Below, piece after piece: positions 37,102 through 48,533 of a DNA stretch of 64,000 bases (position 1 is its first letter; each line of letters starts with the position of its first letter). Origin of the DNA: Tetrahymena thermophila SB210 (taxonomy: Eukaryota; Ciliophora; Oligohymenophorea; Hymenostomatida; Tetrahymenidae); assembly GCF_000189635.1 (NCBI RefSeq), contig NW_002476185.1:293886-357885 (forward strand), given 5' to 3'. Under the pieces are notes generated by a model. That model searched no databases. It was given only the letters and a program-made list of their open reading frames with translations, and was not told the DNA's origin. Position numbers and translations under genes: made by a program.

Positions 37102-37775
37102 ATGAGCTCTTGGTAAAAATTAATTGGAACTAACTTAAGAGAACTTAGATTTGTTTTTTGCCAAAATTCTTAAAGATCTCTAGGTCTTAGGTACGTGATT
37201 TACATACGCAAACAAGCAACAAATAAAATAAAAATTTATTTTTAGAAAAAAATAATTTTAAATGCATAAATTATGTTTATCACATGAATATAATTAGATT
37301 AAATATTATGACATTTTCAATTAAAATTAATTAATATATATTCATTATTTCTTTCAATAAAAATATCTTAGAAATTACATTGCTAAAAACTACTGGAATT
37401 TAAAAAATTAAAATCCTAACTTCCCTTTGATTGTTAGAGAATGCGAAGAAGCTGATCCTTACATTATAGCCAGATACTGTATTAACATTTGATTAGTTTT
37501 AGATTTAAGATCACCCAAAAGCATTAAATGAAAATGAGATTTATAAAACAAAATTAATTAATAAATTATGCAAAAAATAATTATTATTCTAATTATAACA
37601 GAATATGGTGTTGAAAAGAAGGCTTTTGCTGCTAATAACAACGAAGCTGAAATTGAAAGTAAAATTTAGATTTTTAATAAATAAAATAATTTATTTGCTG
37701 TGTTTTAATAATTTAGATATTATCAAGACTCTCGTTGAATAATCTAACAAAGTTAACAACTAAATGTAAAAGTGA
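37102..37775 (+). CDS. NDUFA2: NADH:ubiquinone oxidoreductase subunit NDUFA2 (complex I B8 subunit)
   Basis: Four exons: 37102-37190, 37372-37478, 37602-37658 and 37717-37775; 103 residues, close to the 99 of the human subunit. Matches along the whole chain: NLRELRFVFCQNSQRS (11-26), NYIAKNYWNLKNQNPNFP (31-48), LIVRECEEADPYIIARY (49-65) and YGVEKKAFA. Both cysteines that form the thioredoxin-fold disulphide in this subunit are present (Cys20, Cys54). It is an accessory subunit of mitochondrial respiratory complex I, located at the matrix arm. All introns begin GT and end AG, and the reading phases join exactly (2, 1, 1). The exons are so short that no long open frame reveals the gene. Identification is firm. 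Confidence 0.93.
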
Positions 37776-39783
37776 TAGGTTAAAACACACTTAGTAAAAT
37801 GGGTTTAATTGAAAAGCGAAATATACAAATTTAATCTTTAATAAAGAGTTTCCTTAAAAGTAGAATTCTTGTTTAAATATCTTGATGTTTGTAATAGCTT
37901 TTCTTCATCAAATCAAAATAAAACCAAAGCAACTTTAATATTCTACTCAATATTTTAGATATTTATAGATAAATAAAATTCAATATATAAGTCATTTTAA
38001 TATAAAATCAAATTCCAGAGAAAATTAATTTATTTATTTTAATTTTGTGAGCTAAAAAATTAAATATTTTTTTAAACCAAATATTAAAAAAAACGTTTAA
38101 TAATATTTAAATCGTATCATTAACTCATAATTTAAATATAAAATTTGATAGAAAAATATTTTTGATTAAATTAATTTTAATTTTTAAACTTAATTTTATG
38201 TTTTGAAACAAAATACAATTGGGAGGAGATAAGTATTTTAATGTAATTTTCACACATTTTCCTAATTCAAAAAATTCTAAAAAATATTTTATATGAAATA
38301 TTTTTTTAATTGATTCTAAAAACTACAAATTTTGTTAGATTATTATATAAAATATTTTAGATACAAATATATTATTCAATCTTTATAGCATTAGATTAGA
38401 TTGCCTTTAAAATTGTGTTATTGTACCAAAAAAGCATAGATAAATATCAAAAGATTTATAAGCTGATTAGATTTAATTTTATGCCTATAATTTAACTAAT
38501 ATTTTAAATTAAAGATATTTAAATTAGTTTAAATAATCATCCATTTATTTATTATTTTTATAATTAATTAAAATTTATATTAAATATTAAAAACATTTCA
38601 AAGCAATAAAATATTATTATTTGATTGATAAAATAAAGATAATATAAATAATTTTCTAAAAGTTTAAAATTTAGCATTCTAAAGATTAAAAGCATTTGAT
38701 GGATGAAAAAATATATGATAATATCTATTTTTTTAAGTTACTTTCATTAAAATTTCAATTTTGTTTGAAAAATCATAAAATTTATTAAGCCTACAACAAC
38801 AAGTATTAAAATAAATAAATAGATTAATATATGATTTATTTAAAACATTCTATATACTATAGTAAATACTTAATGAAAACATACAAATAAAATTTTTAGT
38901 GTTGAAAGAAATTTTTTAAACTCGGTTTGATCATAATATATATAATTAAACAATGTATTCGAATAATAAAATATATAATATATATAATTAAATGATAATA
39001 TTTTTAATATATTTGAATTTCAAATTAATTTATATAATTTGGAGATATTTGTTTTAGACTCTTTAAGAGAATATATAAGCAAATTAGAAACAGTAAAAAA
39101 TAAATGATTTATATGGAGTATTTTTTGATCCATATTACTGAAATACATGAAAACAAGATACTTCACCAATTTAATTGCATTAGTCCTTATATTAGTAGAT
39201 TCAAAGGAATTAAAAATTCTACCAAACCTAAAATTTATACTCCCTCATATACAGCACTGCTAAAAATATAATTTTAGATGAAGCTATCTTAGCCACAGAT
39301 GAATTATTTTTATTTTTGATCAAATTAAATACTCTACTTAACTAATTAAATTGGATAGTAAACATAAAATTAAATAGACATAATAATTAATAAAATTTAA
39401 TATGAAAAATTTTACTCTCTATTCTTAAATATTTATATTTATTTATTTATATTTAATTTTAGACTGATAATAAAAGATTTTGTTTGTTTTTTATTCTCAT
39501 TTATTTAATTGTAGTTTAAAAAAATTAATTTACATATTATAAAATACTTTAAAAAAAAAAGTATCTTAAAAGACTTTGATAGCAAATTTTTTATATTTTC
39601 TATTAGACGCTATTTAAAAGTCGTAATCAATAATAAATCATAGACACTGTATTAAGTTGTATCTTTTTTTGAAAAGCAATCAAAACCAAATAATAAATAA
39701 TTAATTATAAATAAAAACAATTCAATCACTCATTATTAAACATCTATCTATAAAAAAAGATATATAAAATAAATAGCTTTAAA
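37776..39783. other. Intergenic region including the 5' flank of the E2-like duplication
   Basis: Very A+T-rich to about 38930. From there to 39783 the sequence is homologous to 42590-43079, the flank of the second copy, apart from a stretch of about 260 bases (39020-39280) that copy 2 lacks and an inverted segment (see separate entries). A 45-codon frame from 39148 with a signal-like start (MKTRYFTNLIALVLILV) lies in the copy-1-specific stretch; it may be a fragment of a lost gene. Confidence 0.5.
39301..39476. repeat. Segment present in opposite orientation in the other duplicate (copy 1 side)
   Basis: The sequence around 'gatcaaattaaatactctacttaac' reappears as its reverse complement at about 42676-42840, while DNA on both sides is collinear. 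The left boundary in both copies follows 'gatgaagctatc(c/t)tagc'. Confidence 0.8.
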
Positions 39784-41949
39784 ATGTCTTAATCCAAATA
39801 ATTTGCTCTTAAGAGAATCACAAAAGATTATAAGGAAATACAATAAAATCCAGTAAACGGAGTTGGTATTTGCTAATTAGACCCAAATGACCCATTCTAA
39901 TTCTTAGTAAATATCAAAGTCGTGAGTGGAGGATACAAGGATCTTCTTTTTCATATACTGTTAATCCTACCTGAGCAGTATCCATGTAAACCTCCTAGAA
40001 TGCTAATACTTCCTGGACAACCTTACGATCATAGCTTCCATCATCATATATACCCTGAAAATGATGGCTATTTCAAGTTTTGCATCGACCTTCTTGATAA
40101 AGCTATTATGAATTCAAGTGCAATAGGAAGTGGCTGGAGTCCAGGTTATACATTTTGCACTTTGCTCATGTAAATATAGAACTTTTTAGCTGATCCTGAT
40201 TTTTCTCCTTAAGAAAACAAAAATGCATTTGCTAGAGCACCATAGATTCTTAAAAAGGTTTAATCTTACTCTTACACCCATAAAGTTGGAAATTAAACCT
40301 TTGTTCATTCAACCTCGAAGCCATACCCACCACTCTAGATAGTAGAACATAAATAAGCTGACCTAAAAGGCACACTTTTGAACTAAGTAAAGGAGAGAGT
40401 TTCCTGTTTTATTATGAAGGAAAATATCGTAGAAAACCCTACTGGAATTTATGGATATCCTCTTTTTGTATAAAGAGATAAGTTTAATCGTCTTCAACAA
40501 AAGCCAATTCCAGAAATTCTTTCTTTGGAAGGATTCCAAAGCCAATTATAGTAGTATGGAATTAATGGCTTTAATGTCAATCATGGAATTACTTTTAAAA
40601 CAGGTATGGGAGAAGCATACAATGCTTTTCTTCCAATCTTTTTGAATAAGTAGCATTTCTAGCAATCTAGACATATCCTGAAAGAGTGCTTAGCTGCAAT
40701 TTCTAACTCAGAACATTTAGAGATGTAAGTTCTATAAGTTCTTCCTAATCTTATCAGTAAGATGGTTGTAGCTTTACTTAATGACTCTATGCACTAAAGT
40801 ATTTCTGCTATCGAAGCTTACGTTCACTTCACCTAACTCTTCCATTATCTCGTTGAAGATAATCCTTCCATTGCTAAAGAGGTTGATTTAAGAGTAAAAG
40901 CTATGATTCAAAGTGACAAAAGTCGTAGTAAGTAAGAGCTTGGGGATATTGGAGAGTTCTTAGTTGTTCTCACTGCATCACAGTATGCTTTAACTCCTTC
41001 TTTAATCAACGTTTTATACAGAGAATATTTTGCCCGTTAAATTTTCTGGATTCCTAAAAATTAAGAGCAGTATGTTGCATATTTAAAATAATTGAATAAC
41101 CCATTAAGTTTAAATAATGTTTTCTAATCAGCATTAGTTAGTAATAAATTGCTTATTTTTAATATTGAGGCTTCTAAAAAGTTTGCTGAGGATAAAGAAT
41201 ACCTGAACAAATTAGCAAACGAAAGATATTCTGTTATTCCTGAAGAAGATGCAGTCAAATTCATTAAAGAAACTAATCAAATGATTAAAAATATTAATAA
41301 CCATGTGAAGTTAATGGATTATTTAGGACTTGGAGATATTTATAATACAAATTAATCTTGTTACAATCTTTTTAAAATTGCAATTTATGTTTCTAACAAT
41401 TAGAGATACACCAACTTTAATATATCGCTCACTAACGGAAAAGGTACTCCTGATACCTTACAAATTTAGGGAGATTATACTTAGCCAATCATTAAGGTCT
41501 CAGATTTGGTTTTGAAATCTGAGTACATTAAGCAAAAAAAGGTTTCTACTGTACAAACTGAAGCCAAAAATAATGAAAATCAATCTCAAAAAATAAAATA
41601 ACAAATCAATAAAACTTAAATGTAAGAAGAGGAAAAAGTTAACTTGGATTAAGAGCCAATGGAAGAAGAAGAACCAGAAGATGAATGGCACACTATTTCT
41701 AATTCAAAAAGTAAAGCATCTAACACTAACAAAACAGAATAGTAGACGACAAATAAGTAAGTTGTAAAACCTGATTTGAAAGTTTAAAAATAAACAAATA
41801 ATAGTACTACTTCAAATATAGTTAAATAAAATAAATTGGTAAGTAGTTCAAACAATTAAACAATAAAAGTTGAATAAGAAGTGAAAAAAGACAATAAAAA
41901 TGAAGCTGATGAGTGGAATGTAGTTCCAGAAAAAAAGAAAAAAAATTGA
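39784..41949 (+). CDS. E2-fold (UBC domain) protein with long C-terminal extension, copy 1
   Basis: Single exon, 721 residues. Residues about 8-137 are a UBC domain: KRITKDYKEIQ, LLFHILLILPEQYPCKPP, HHHIYPENDGYFKFCIDLLD with a candidate catalytic Cys100, then GSGWSPGYTFCTLLM. The usual HPN is degenerate (YPEN), so activity is likely but not certain. A second conserved block follows: SCFIMKENIVENPTG...YGYPL, and ITFKTGMGEAYNAFLPIFL (about 270-290), which I associate from memory with protist E2-like proteins. A helical region follows. The tail (about 590-721) is low-complexity and carries EPEDEWHTIS and ADEWNVVPEKKKKN: an acidic D-E-W-x-x-(I/V) motif used twice. Probably a ubiquitin or ubiquitin-like conjugating enzyme. 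It is followed 1.1 kb downstream by a second copy. Confidence 0.85.
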
Positions 41950-43079
41950 AATTTTTTGTAAACTAATAAAATAAATTATTTAATATCAATACCTTTTGTT
42001 TATTTCAAAATGAAATAGATGTCACATGAGACAAATATATTTATATTTTTGTGGTATCTAATATAAAACCAAAATACTAAAATTTATTCAATCAATTTAT
42101 TAAACTTTATTTAGAAATTATTTATTTGAAAAAATTCTATTTTATTTAGTTTAAAATTTAATTTTTTTAATAAAATTAATTTATAGCTTTTAATAAGTTA
42201 ATTAATATTTACTCATCTGTCATCTTAAAATAATTTATCAAGCTACTTTATATATAATTGAGATTAATATGCATCCATGTATATAAATAGATTCCTCAAG
42301 AAATAAATTTCAAAATAAGCTTTTTAATATAGGTTTAATGTATAATTTAAGATATTTTTAATATGTAAGTCTTATTTATTTATATTATATACTAAATATT
42401 TAATGATTGATTTTCTTTCTTTAGATGTTTTGATTTAGAAACTTATTTATTTTTAAATAAATGATCCATAATTAATATATTAAATTTTTAATATAGTAAA
42501 TAGAATTAATATAAAAATCATAAATATTTTCTTTAAAGAAATATTTTTAAATTAATTAATTATTAATATTTAAATAATTAAAAAAAATATTTGAATAATA
42601 AAATACAAATATATAATTAAATGATAGATAACATTTTTAATATCATTCTAGATGAAGCTATCCTAGCATCATAATCTTTTATTATTAATCTAAAATTAAA
42701 TATAAATAAGAATAGAGTAAAATTAATTTTTATATTGAAATTCTATTAATTATTATGTCTATTTAATTTCATGTCTACTATTCAATTTAATTAGTTAAGT
42801 AGAGTATTTAAATTTGATCAATAATAAAATAGTTTCATCTATTTCTTCTATTTTATTTAATTTTACTTTAAATATTAATTTACATGTTTTAAAAGTATTT
42901 TATAATATTACTAAAGTCGTAATAAATAAATCATCATAATAGACACTGTATTAAGCTGTATCTTTTTAAAATAGGCAGTCAAAATCAAATAATAAATAAT
43001 TAAATAAAAACAAATCAAACACTAATTATTAAATATCTACCTAAAAACATAGAAGATAAATAAAATAAATAGCTTTAAA
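41950..43079. other. Spacer between the duplicated genes
   Basis: The first 375 bases are the 3' flank of copy 1 (matching 44928-45245). From about 42592 the 5' flank of copy 2 begins. The middle (42330-42590) is A+T-rich filler. No additional gene. Confidence 0.6.
42676..42840. repeat. Inverted segment (copy 2 side)
   Basis: Reverse-complement counterpart of 39301-39476, with small indels. Collinear homology resumes beyond 'tttcatct' on the gene side. Confidence 0.8.
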
Positions 43080-44927
43080 ATGTCTAAATCCAGATAATTT
43101 GCTCTTAAGAGAATCACAAAAGATTATAAGGAAATACAATAAAATCCAGTAAACGGAGTTGGTATTTGCTAATTAGACCCAAATGACCCATTCTAATTCT
43201 TAGTAAATATCAAAGTCATGAGTGGAGGATACAAGGATCTTCTTTTTCATTTACTGTTAATTCTACCTGAGCAGTATCCATGCAAACCTCCTAGAATGCT
43301 AATATTTCCTGGACAACCTTACGATCATGACTTCCATCATCATATATACCCTGAAAATGATGGGTATTACAAATTTTGCATCGACCTTCTCGATAAGGCT
43401 TATATGGATTCAGATGCAATAGGAAGTGGCTGGAGTCCAGGCTATACATTTTGCACTTTGCTCATGTAAATATAGAACTTTTTAGCTGATCCTGATTTTT
43501 CTCCAGAAGAAAATGAAGAGGCATTTGCTAGAGCACCATAGATTCTTAAAAAGGTTGAATCTTACTCTTACACTCACTAAGTTGGAGATTAAACCTTTGT
43601 TCATTCAACCTAGAAGCCATACCCACCTCTCTAGATAGTAGAAGATTAATAAGTTGACTTAAAAAGCACACTTTTGAACTAAGTAAAGGAGAGAGTTTCC
43701 TGTTTCATTATGAAGGAAAATATAGTTGAAAACCCAACTGGAATTTATGGATATCCTCTTTTTGTACAAAGAGATAAGTTTAATCGTCTTCAACAAAAGC
43801 CAATTCCAGAAATTCTTTCTTTGGAAGGATTCCAAAGCCAATTATAGTAGTATGGAATTAAAGGTTTTGATGTCAATCATGGAATTACTTTTAAAACAGG
43901 TATGGGAGAAGCATACAATGCTTTTCTTCCAATCTTTTTGAATAAGTAGCATTTCTAGCAATCTAAACACATCCTGAAAGAGTGCTTAGCTGCAATTTCT
44001 AACTCAGAACATTTAGAGATGTAAGTTCTATAAGTTCTTCCTAATCTTATCAACAAGATGGTTGTAGCTTTACTTAATGACTCTATGCACTAAAGTATTT
44101 CTGCTATTGAAGCCTACGTTCACTTCACCTAACTCTTCCATTATCTCATTGAAGATAATCCTTCCATTGCTAAAGAGGTTGATTTAAGAGTAAAAGCTAT
44201 GATTCAAAGTGACAAAAGTCGTAGTAAGTAAGAGCTTGGGGATATTGGAGAGTTCTTAGTTGTTCTCACTGCATCACAGTATGCTTTAACTCCTTCTTTA
44301 ATCAACGTTTTATACAGAGAATATTTTGCCCGTTAAATTTTCTGGATAACTAAAAACTCTGAACATTACAGTAAATATCTTAAAGAATATAAGAGCCCAT
44401 AATGTTTAAATAGCGTTTTCTAATCAGCATTAATTAGTAATAAATTACTTATTTTTAATATTGAGGCTTCTAAAAGGTTTGCTGAGGATAAAGAATACCT
44501 GAATAAATTAGCAGACGAAAGATATTCAGTTATCCCAGAAGAAGATGCAGTCAAATTCATTAAAGAAACTAACCAAATGATTAAAGATATTAATAACCAT
44601 GTGAAGTTAATGGATTTTTTAGGACTTGGAAATATGTACAATACAGATTAATCTTGTTACAATCTTTTTAAAATTGCTATTTATGTTTCTAACTTTTAGA
44701 GATACACCAACTTTAATTTATAGCTCTAATATGGCAAAAGTACTCCTGATACCTTACAAATTTAGGGAGACTATTCATAACCAATCATTAAGGTCTCAGA
44801 TTTGGTTTTGAAATCTGAGTAAATTAAGCAAAAAAAGGTTTCTTCTGTACAAACTGAAACCCATGTTAGTAGTTCAAATAATTAAGCAATAAAAGTTGAA
44901 TAAAATGAGAAATAAATGAATAAGTGA
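43080..44927 (+). CDS. E2-fold (UBC domain) protein, copy 2, truncated tail
   Basis: Single exon, 615 residues, start homologous to copy 1. The UBC domain is kept, including FCIDLLDKAYMDSDAIGSGWSP with the same candidate Cys100, and so is the second block (ITFKTGMGEAYNAFLPIFL). About 300 bases of the tail, with the acidic EPEDEWHTIS motif, are deleted. At the last motif the copy-1 codons GAG TGG AAT read AAG TGA AAT, so translation stops at 44925-44927 where copy 1 has Trp. Beyond it the frame still reads VVPEKKKKN-like codons, and copy 1's own stop TGA has become TAA. The gene therefore looks truncated by a single base change. The protein may still be functional because both conserved domains are intact; loss of the Trp motifs would separate the roles of the two copies. 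Confidence 0.82.
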
Positions 44928-45328
44928 AATGTAGTTCCAGAAAAAAAGAAAAAAAATTAAAATTTTTTATAAACTAATAAAATTTTAATAATTATTTTTT
45001 TTGTTTTTTATATAAAATAGATGTAATATAAGACAAGTATTTATATTTTTGTGGTATCTAAAGTTTATTATGGAATTATTTAAATTAAAAAAATACTATT
45101 TTATTTAATTTTTAAAAAAACTAATTTATCGTTTTTTATTAGTTAATATACAACCATCAGTCAACTTAAAATAATTTATCAAGCTATTTTATATATATTA
45201 GAGATAAATATGATTCCAAGTAAATAAATTTCAAAATAAGCTAAAATTAAAAATTAATTTTATTATTTGTAATTCATATAATTTGTATAATCATTAAATA
45301 TTAAACAAATTTAATTATAGATAAAAAA

Positions 45329-46260
45329 ATGATAATTAAAACACCTGAAGAATACCAAAATCATCAGAACAATTTTGATTGGATATCATAAATCAGATAT
45401 CTAGAACAATGAAAGAATAATGGTTTCATCGATTTACTTTATCAAACTACCACTAGGAATATCCAATATATGACAATATTAGATATACTTAGAAGCATTT
45501 ATAAATTTCTTTGTAGGGCTTATACCACCTTGAAATTATTGTTATTAATGAATAATTATTTTTTGTGTAGAAAATATATATTTAGTTGAGTAATAAATAT
45601 TATTTTATAAAAGAAAATTTAAAAATAAAATAGATATCGAAATAGGTTTTGAACCTGAATAAATAAAAAAATAAGTAAAAATGTTTAATAAAAGATTTAA
45701 TATGATATTTATCAATGAATTATATTTTTTAAAAATAAAAAAAGAAGATATTGAAACACATATATAATTCATTAAGACAATAATCTTACTATTTTTAATT
45801 AAAATATATCTTTCAATCAACAAACCTATTCATTAGATACTTACACAACAAAAATATGGATAATTTGAATAGAACTTAATGATTTAAGATAATAGCATAT
45901 TTAGAAATTATCAATTAAGATTAAACTATCAAATTAATGAAAGGACTCACTATCATTAAAAAATTTTGATGATAGGCAAAATAAGAAGAAAGCTGATTAT
46001 AAAATAAAAATAACAACAAAGAAATATTTATATTTTATAATATTTGTTTATTTTGTATGACTTATTCTATATTATTTTAAATATACTCATAAACAATAAA
46101 TCAATTTAGAATATTAAACGAATTAAAATTTTTTATATCCATTTCTAGAATGTTACAGTTAGTTATCTTAGTGTTTAATTAAAATGGAATCATAATATCT
46201 AGAATTAAGTAAATTTCAAATTAAATATAAATTAAATTAAAATCTAATAGTGAGCAGGTA
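45329..46260 (+). pseudogene. Decayed reading frame, possible gene remnant
   Basis: A protein-like frame starts at ATG 45329 (MIIKTPEEYQNHQNNFDW...), meets TGA at 45410-45412, then continues in the same frame with similar quality (KNNGFIDLLYQTTTRN..., through about 45530). A second TGA-free stretch (about 45610-46260) has coding-like segments such as IDIEIGFEPEQIKKQVKMF. The interrupted codon sits where Trp would read naturally (LEQ-W-KNNGF), echoing the Trp-to-TGA change in the neighbouring E2 copy. No family recognised. It could equally be two exons of a live gene whose splice sites I failed to see. Confidence 0.35.
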
Positions 46261-46486
46261 GTAACCTAATTTGATAAACAATAAGGCTAAGTGGCTAACT
46301 TTAAAGAATATTATTATTTGTATTTATTAGATTGAAAGATAGAAGAAAATCAACTAAGTTAACAATAAATTGTTTTTCAAATAGAAAGAATCTTTGAAAA
46401 TCACAAACAGATAAATCAAATAATTATTAATTATAATACTCAATTAAATAAGTATAGGAGAATAATTAATAAATAAAAGAGCCAAA

Positions 46487-47640
46487 ATGCAATCAAAAAA
46501 GCAGGTTGATTTAAAGATTCATTACTGAGAGGGTTTTGTTCCTCTTAAATATATAAAAGCATGTATAATAGGTAGATTATTTATTATAAAAGCAAAAGTA
46601 TAAACCTCCAAATTTGGACGAGGAACAGAAAAAAAATAAGCATCATGATGAGGATGACGACGATGATGATGAAGAAGATGAAGAAGAAATTCAATAGAAA
46701 AAGAAAAAGAAAAAGTCAAGCAAAAAGAAGAAAGAAGAAAAAAAAGATGAAGAAGAGGAAGATGAAGCTATTCATGAAGATGATAAATACAATATTAAAA
46801 ATGCACTTCATCCAACCGCAGTTTTATTTACTATTGCCTTTAAAGCAGGAGCAGCCTTTCTGTAATTAGTTTAAAAAATAGATTATAACATCTCCAAAAC
46901 TAAAATTACAAAATATTAAATTATCTTTAACTAAAATAGATATCTTTTTGGAGGTACTCTCTTATAAGATTAACTCATATTTATTTCTGTTGTTCTTTTA
47001 ATGAGCTTTGATTTTTGGACTGTTAAAAACATCACTGGAAGGTAGTTTTTTAAATAAAATGATTTAAATATTTGCTTGATTATTTTTTTATTCTAAAGGA
47101 TTTCTTTACTTTTTTTTCAATAAAGGAGAAAAGTGAACATTTTAAAATATAATTTAAAGATAAATATAATTAATTTCATTTAATTTTTCAAAGATTGCTT
47201 GTAGGATTGAGATGGTGGAGTGATTATGATGAAGAAGGTAATGAAATATGGAGATTTGAATCTCCTGATTTGCGTAAATTCAAAGCAAATTTAGTTGATA
47301 AATCTTTCTTTTGGACAAGCCAGCTAGCAATAACTATATTTTGGATCTTTTTCTTAGTAAAGAATATAATATCCTTTGGTTTCTACTGGGTAATTAAATC
47401 TATTTCATCCGTTCATAACTAAATTTTAATTTAAAATTGTAGGGAGTTTTAGACTTTATAGGTTTTACCCTTTCTTCAGTGAATTTATATGGGTTCTACA
47501 AATGTAGCGGAGGTAATCAACATAAAGTTTAACATATTTTTTAAATAAGCTTTTAAATAAAATAATTAGAGCATTAAGATAAAGTAAAAAAGATGAGAAA
47601 CTAATTTATTGCCAAAGGTGTGGCTGGAATGATAAGTTGA
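46487..47640 (+). CDS. TVP23: TVP23 family Golgi membrane protein
   Basis: Six exons: 46487-46504, 46593-46861, 46940-47041, 47194-47389, 47443-47512, 47570-47640; 241 residues. Matches to TVP23/FAM18 run in order: HPTAVLFTIAFKAGAAFL, SFDFWTVKNITGR, LLVGLRWWSDYDEEGNEIW with RFES, then TM segments (FFWTSQLAITIFWIFFLV) and VNLYGFYKCSG. Four hydrophobic segments are present. The N-terminus holds an unusual Asp/Glu run followed by Lys-rich blocks (about 20-70) that other members lack. In yeast and animals the protein sits in late Golgi and helps retrograde traffic. The 18-nt first exon rests on a weak GTTGAT donor and is the least certain part; the rest is phase-consistent. The neighbour SEC31 also serves early secretion, but no linkage is implied. 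Confidence 0.9.
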
Positions 47641-48533
47641 AGTTGAAAAAACTAGTTAAAAATATATCTATCATATTGAATAAATAATCAATCCTAAAAA
47701 ATATAAAAATATTGAAGCGTATAGTTAGTTCCTTTTATTTGTAATTATTATTATTGTTTGTATTATAGGATCATAAATAATTTATATATCTATTAAAATT
47801 AATTTGAATTCTATTTAAAAAAATCACGTTTGTGGTTTAACAAAAATTTTTAAAATTAATATATCTGAATGAAAAAAAAGTAAAAACTTATAAATTATGA
47901 TATTAGATATTTAATCTTTAAAATTATCCCATCATACCAACTATTTTAGTACAAAGTACTTATTACCTGGAAAAAATACATTTTAGATTTTAAAAGCTGG
48001 GCTCCCTCCAACATTAATCTTGGATCTACAATGATCCTCCTTAGTGTATACTTTAAAACTGTAATTAGATAAATTTATTCTCCCTAACTTCTTATGTAGT
48101 TATCTTTATTTACTCCTTTCATTTTTTTTTCATAAATTTATTATTGTAAGTCAAGTGTAAAGCTGCTTATTTCCTTTTACTTTGACAATCAAAAATTAAT
48201 ATTACTCAATTTTAATCAAAAGATTTTAACAAAATAGTAATGTAAAAATATTGAATTGCATAGAAAAATAAAAATTAATCTTTATCAAAAAATAAATGAT
48301 ATAAAAATATATTTTAATAGTTTCTATGTTTTGTAATCTGTGTTGTTTGAAAATTTAGAGATTATAAATCGTTTATTTATTTCTTTTAACATAAAGTTGA
48401 ATATTCTTTAAGAAAATAAATAAATAAGGATGGATGGATGGTGGTAAATTCAAAATTTTGTTAAAAATTTACTTTAAATATAAATAAAAATAAAGTACTT
48501 TTAAATTATAATTATTTTATTCTTAAGACTATC
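47641..48533. other. Intergenic, with relic LRR exons
   Basis: Downstream of both TVP23 (+) and the LRR gene (-). Holds decayed copies of the last two LRR exons (separate entry), a TGGA microsatellite near 48430, and otherwise A+T-rich DNA. Confidence 0.55.
47990..48245 (-). pseudogene. Relic copies of LRR exons 12 and 13
   Basis: On the minus strand, about 48145-48235 matches exon 12 (48688-48777), sharing 'aagcagctttacacttgactt' almost exactly. The acceptor AAAAG has become AAAAT, and the donor GTAACT has become ATAATA, so neither splice site can work. A looser match to exon 13 (GATAAC...GGGAGAATAA) follows at about 48040-48110. Confidence 0.7.

Larger units (their letters stand above)
38940..42325 (+). 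repeat. Tandem segmental duplication, copy 1
   Basis: This unit (flank plus gene plus about 370 bases downstream) is repeated at about 42592-45245. The shared 5' flank includes 'agacactgtattaag' and 'aataaatagctttaaaatgtct'. The shared 3' flank includes 'tatttttgtggtatct' and 'aaaataatttatcaagct'. The coding part is nearly identical over most of its length, so the duplication is recent. Confidence 0.9.
42592..45245 (+). repeat. Tandem segmental duplication, copy 2
   Basis: Second unit of the duplication. It is shorter than copy 1 because of a deletion in the gene tail and the missing 260-base upstream stretch. Confidence 0.9.

Noticed and set aside
46645..46869. Met/Lys/Arg-rich plus-strand frame
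   Set aside because: It is the +1 frame of TVP23 exon 2; the in-frame reading gives the acidic insert and HPTAVLFTIAF.
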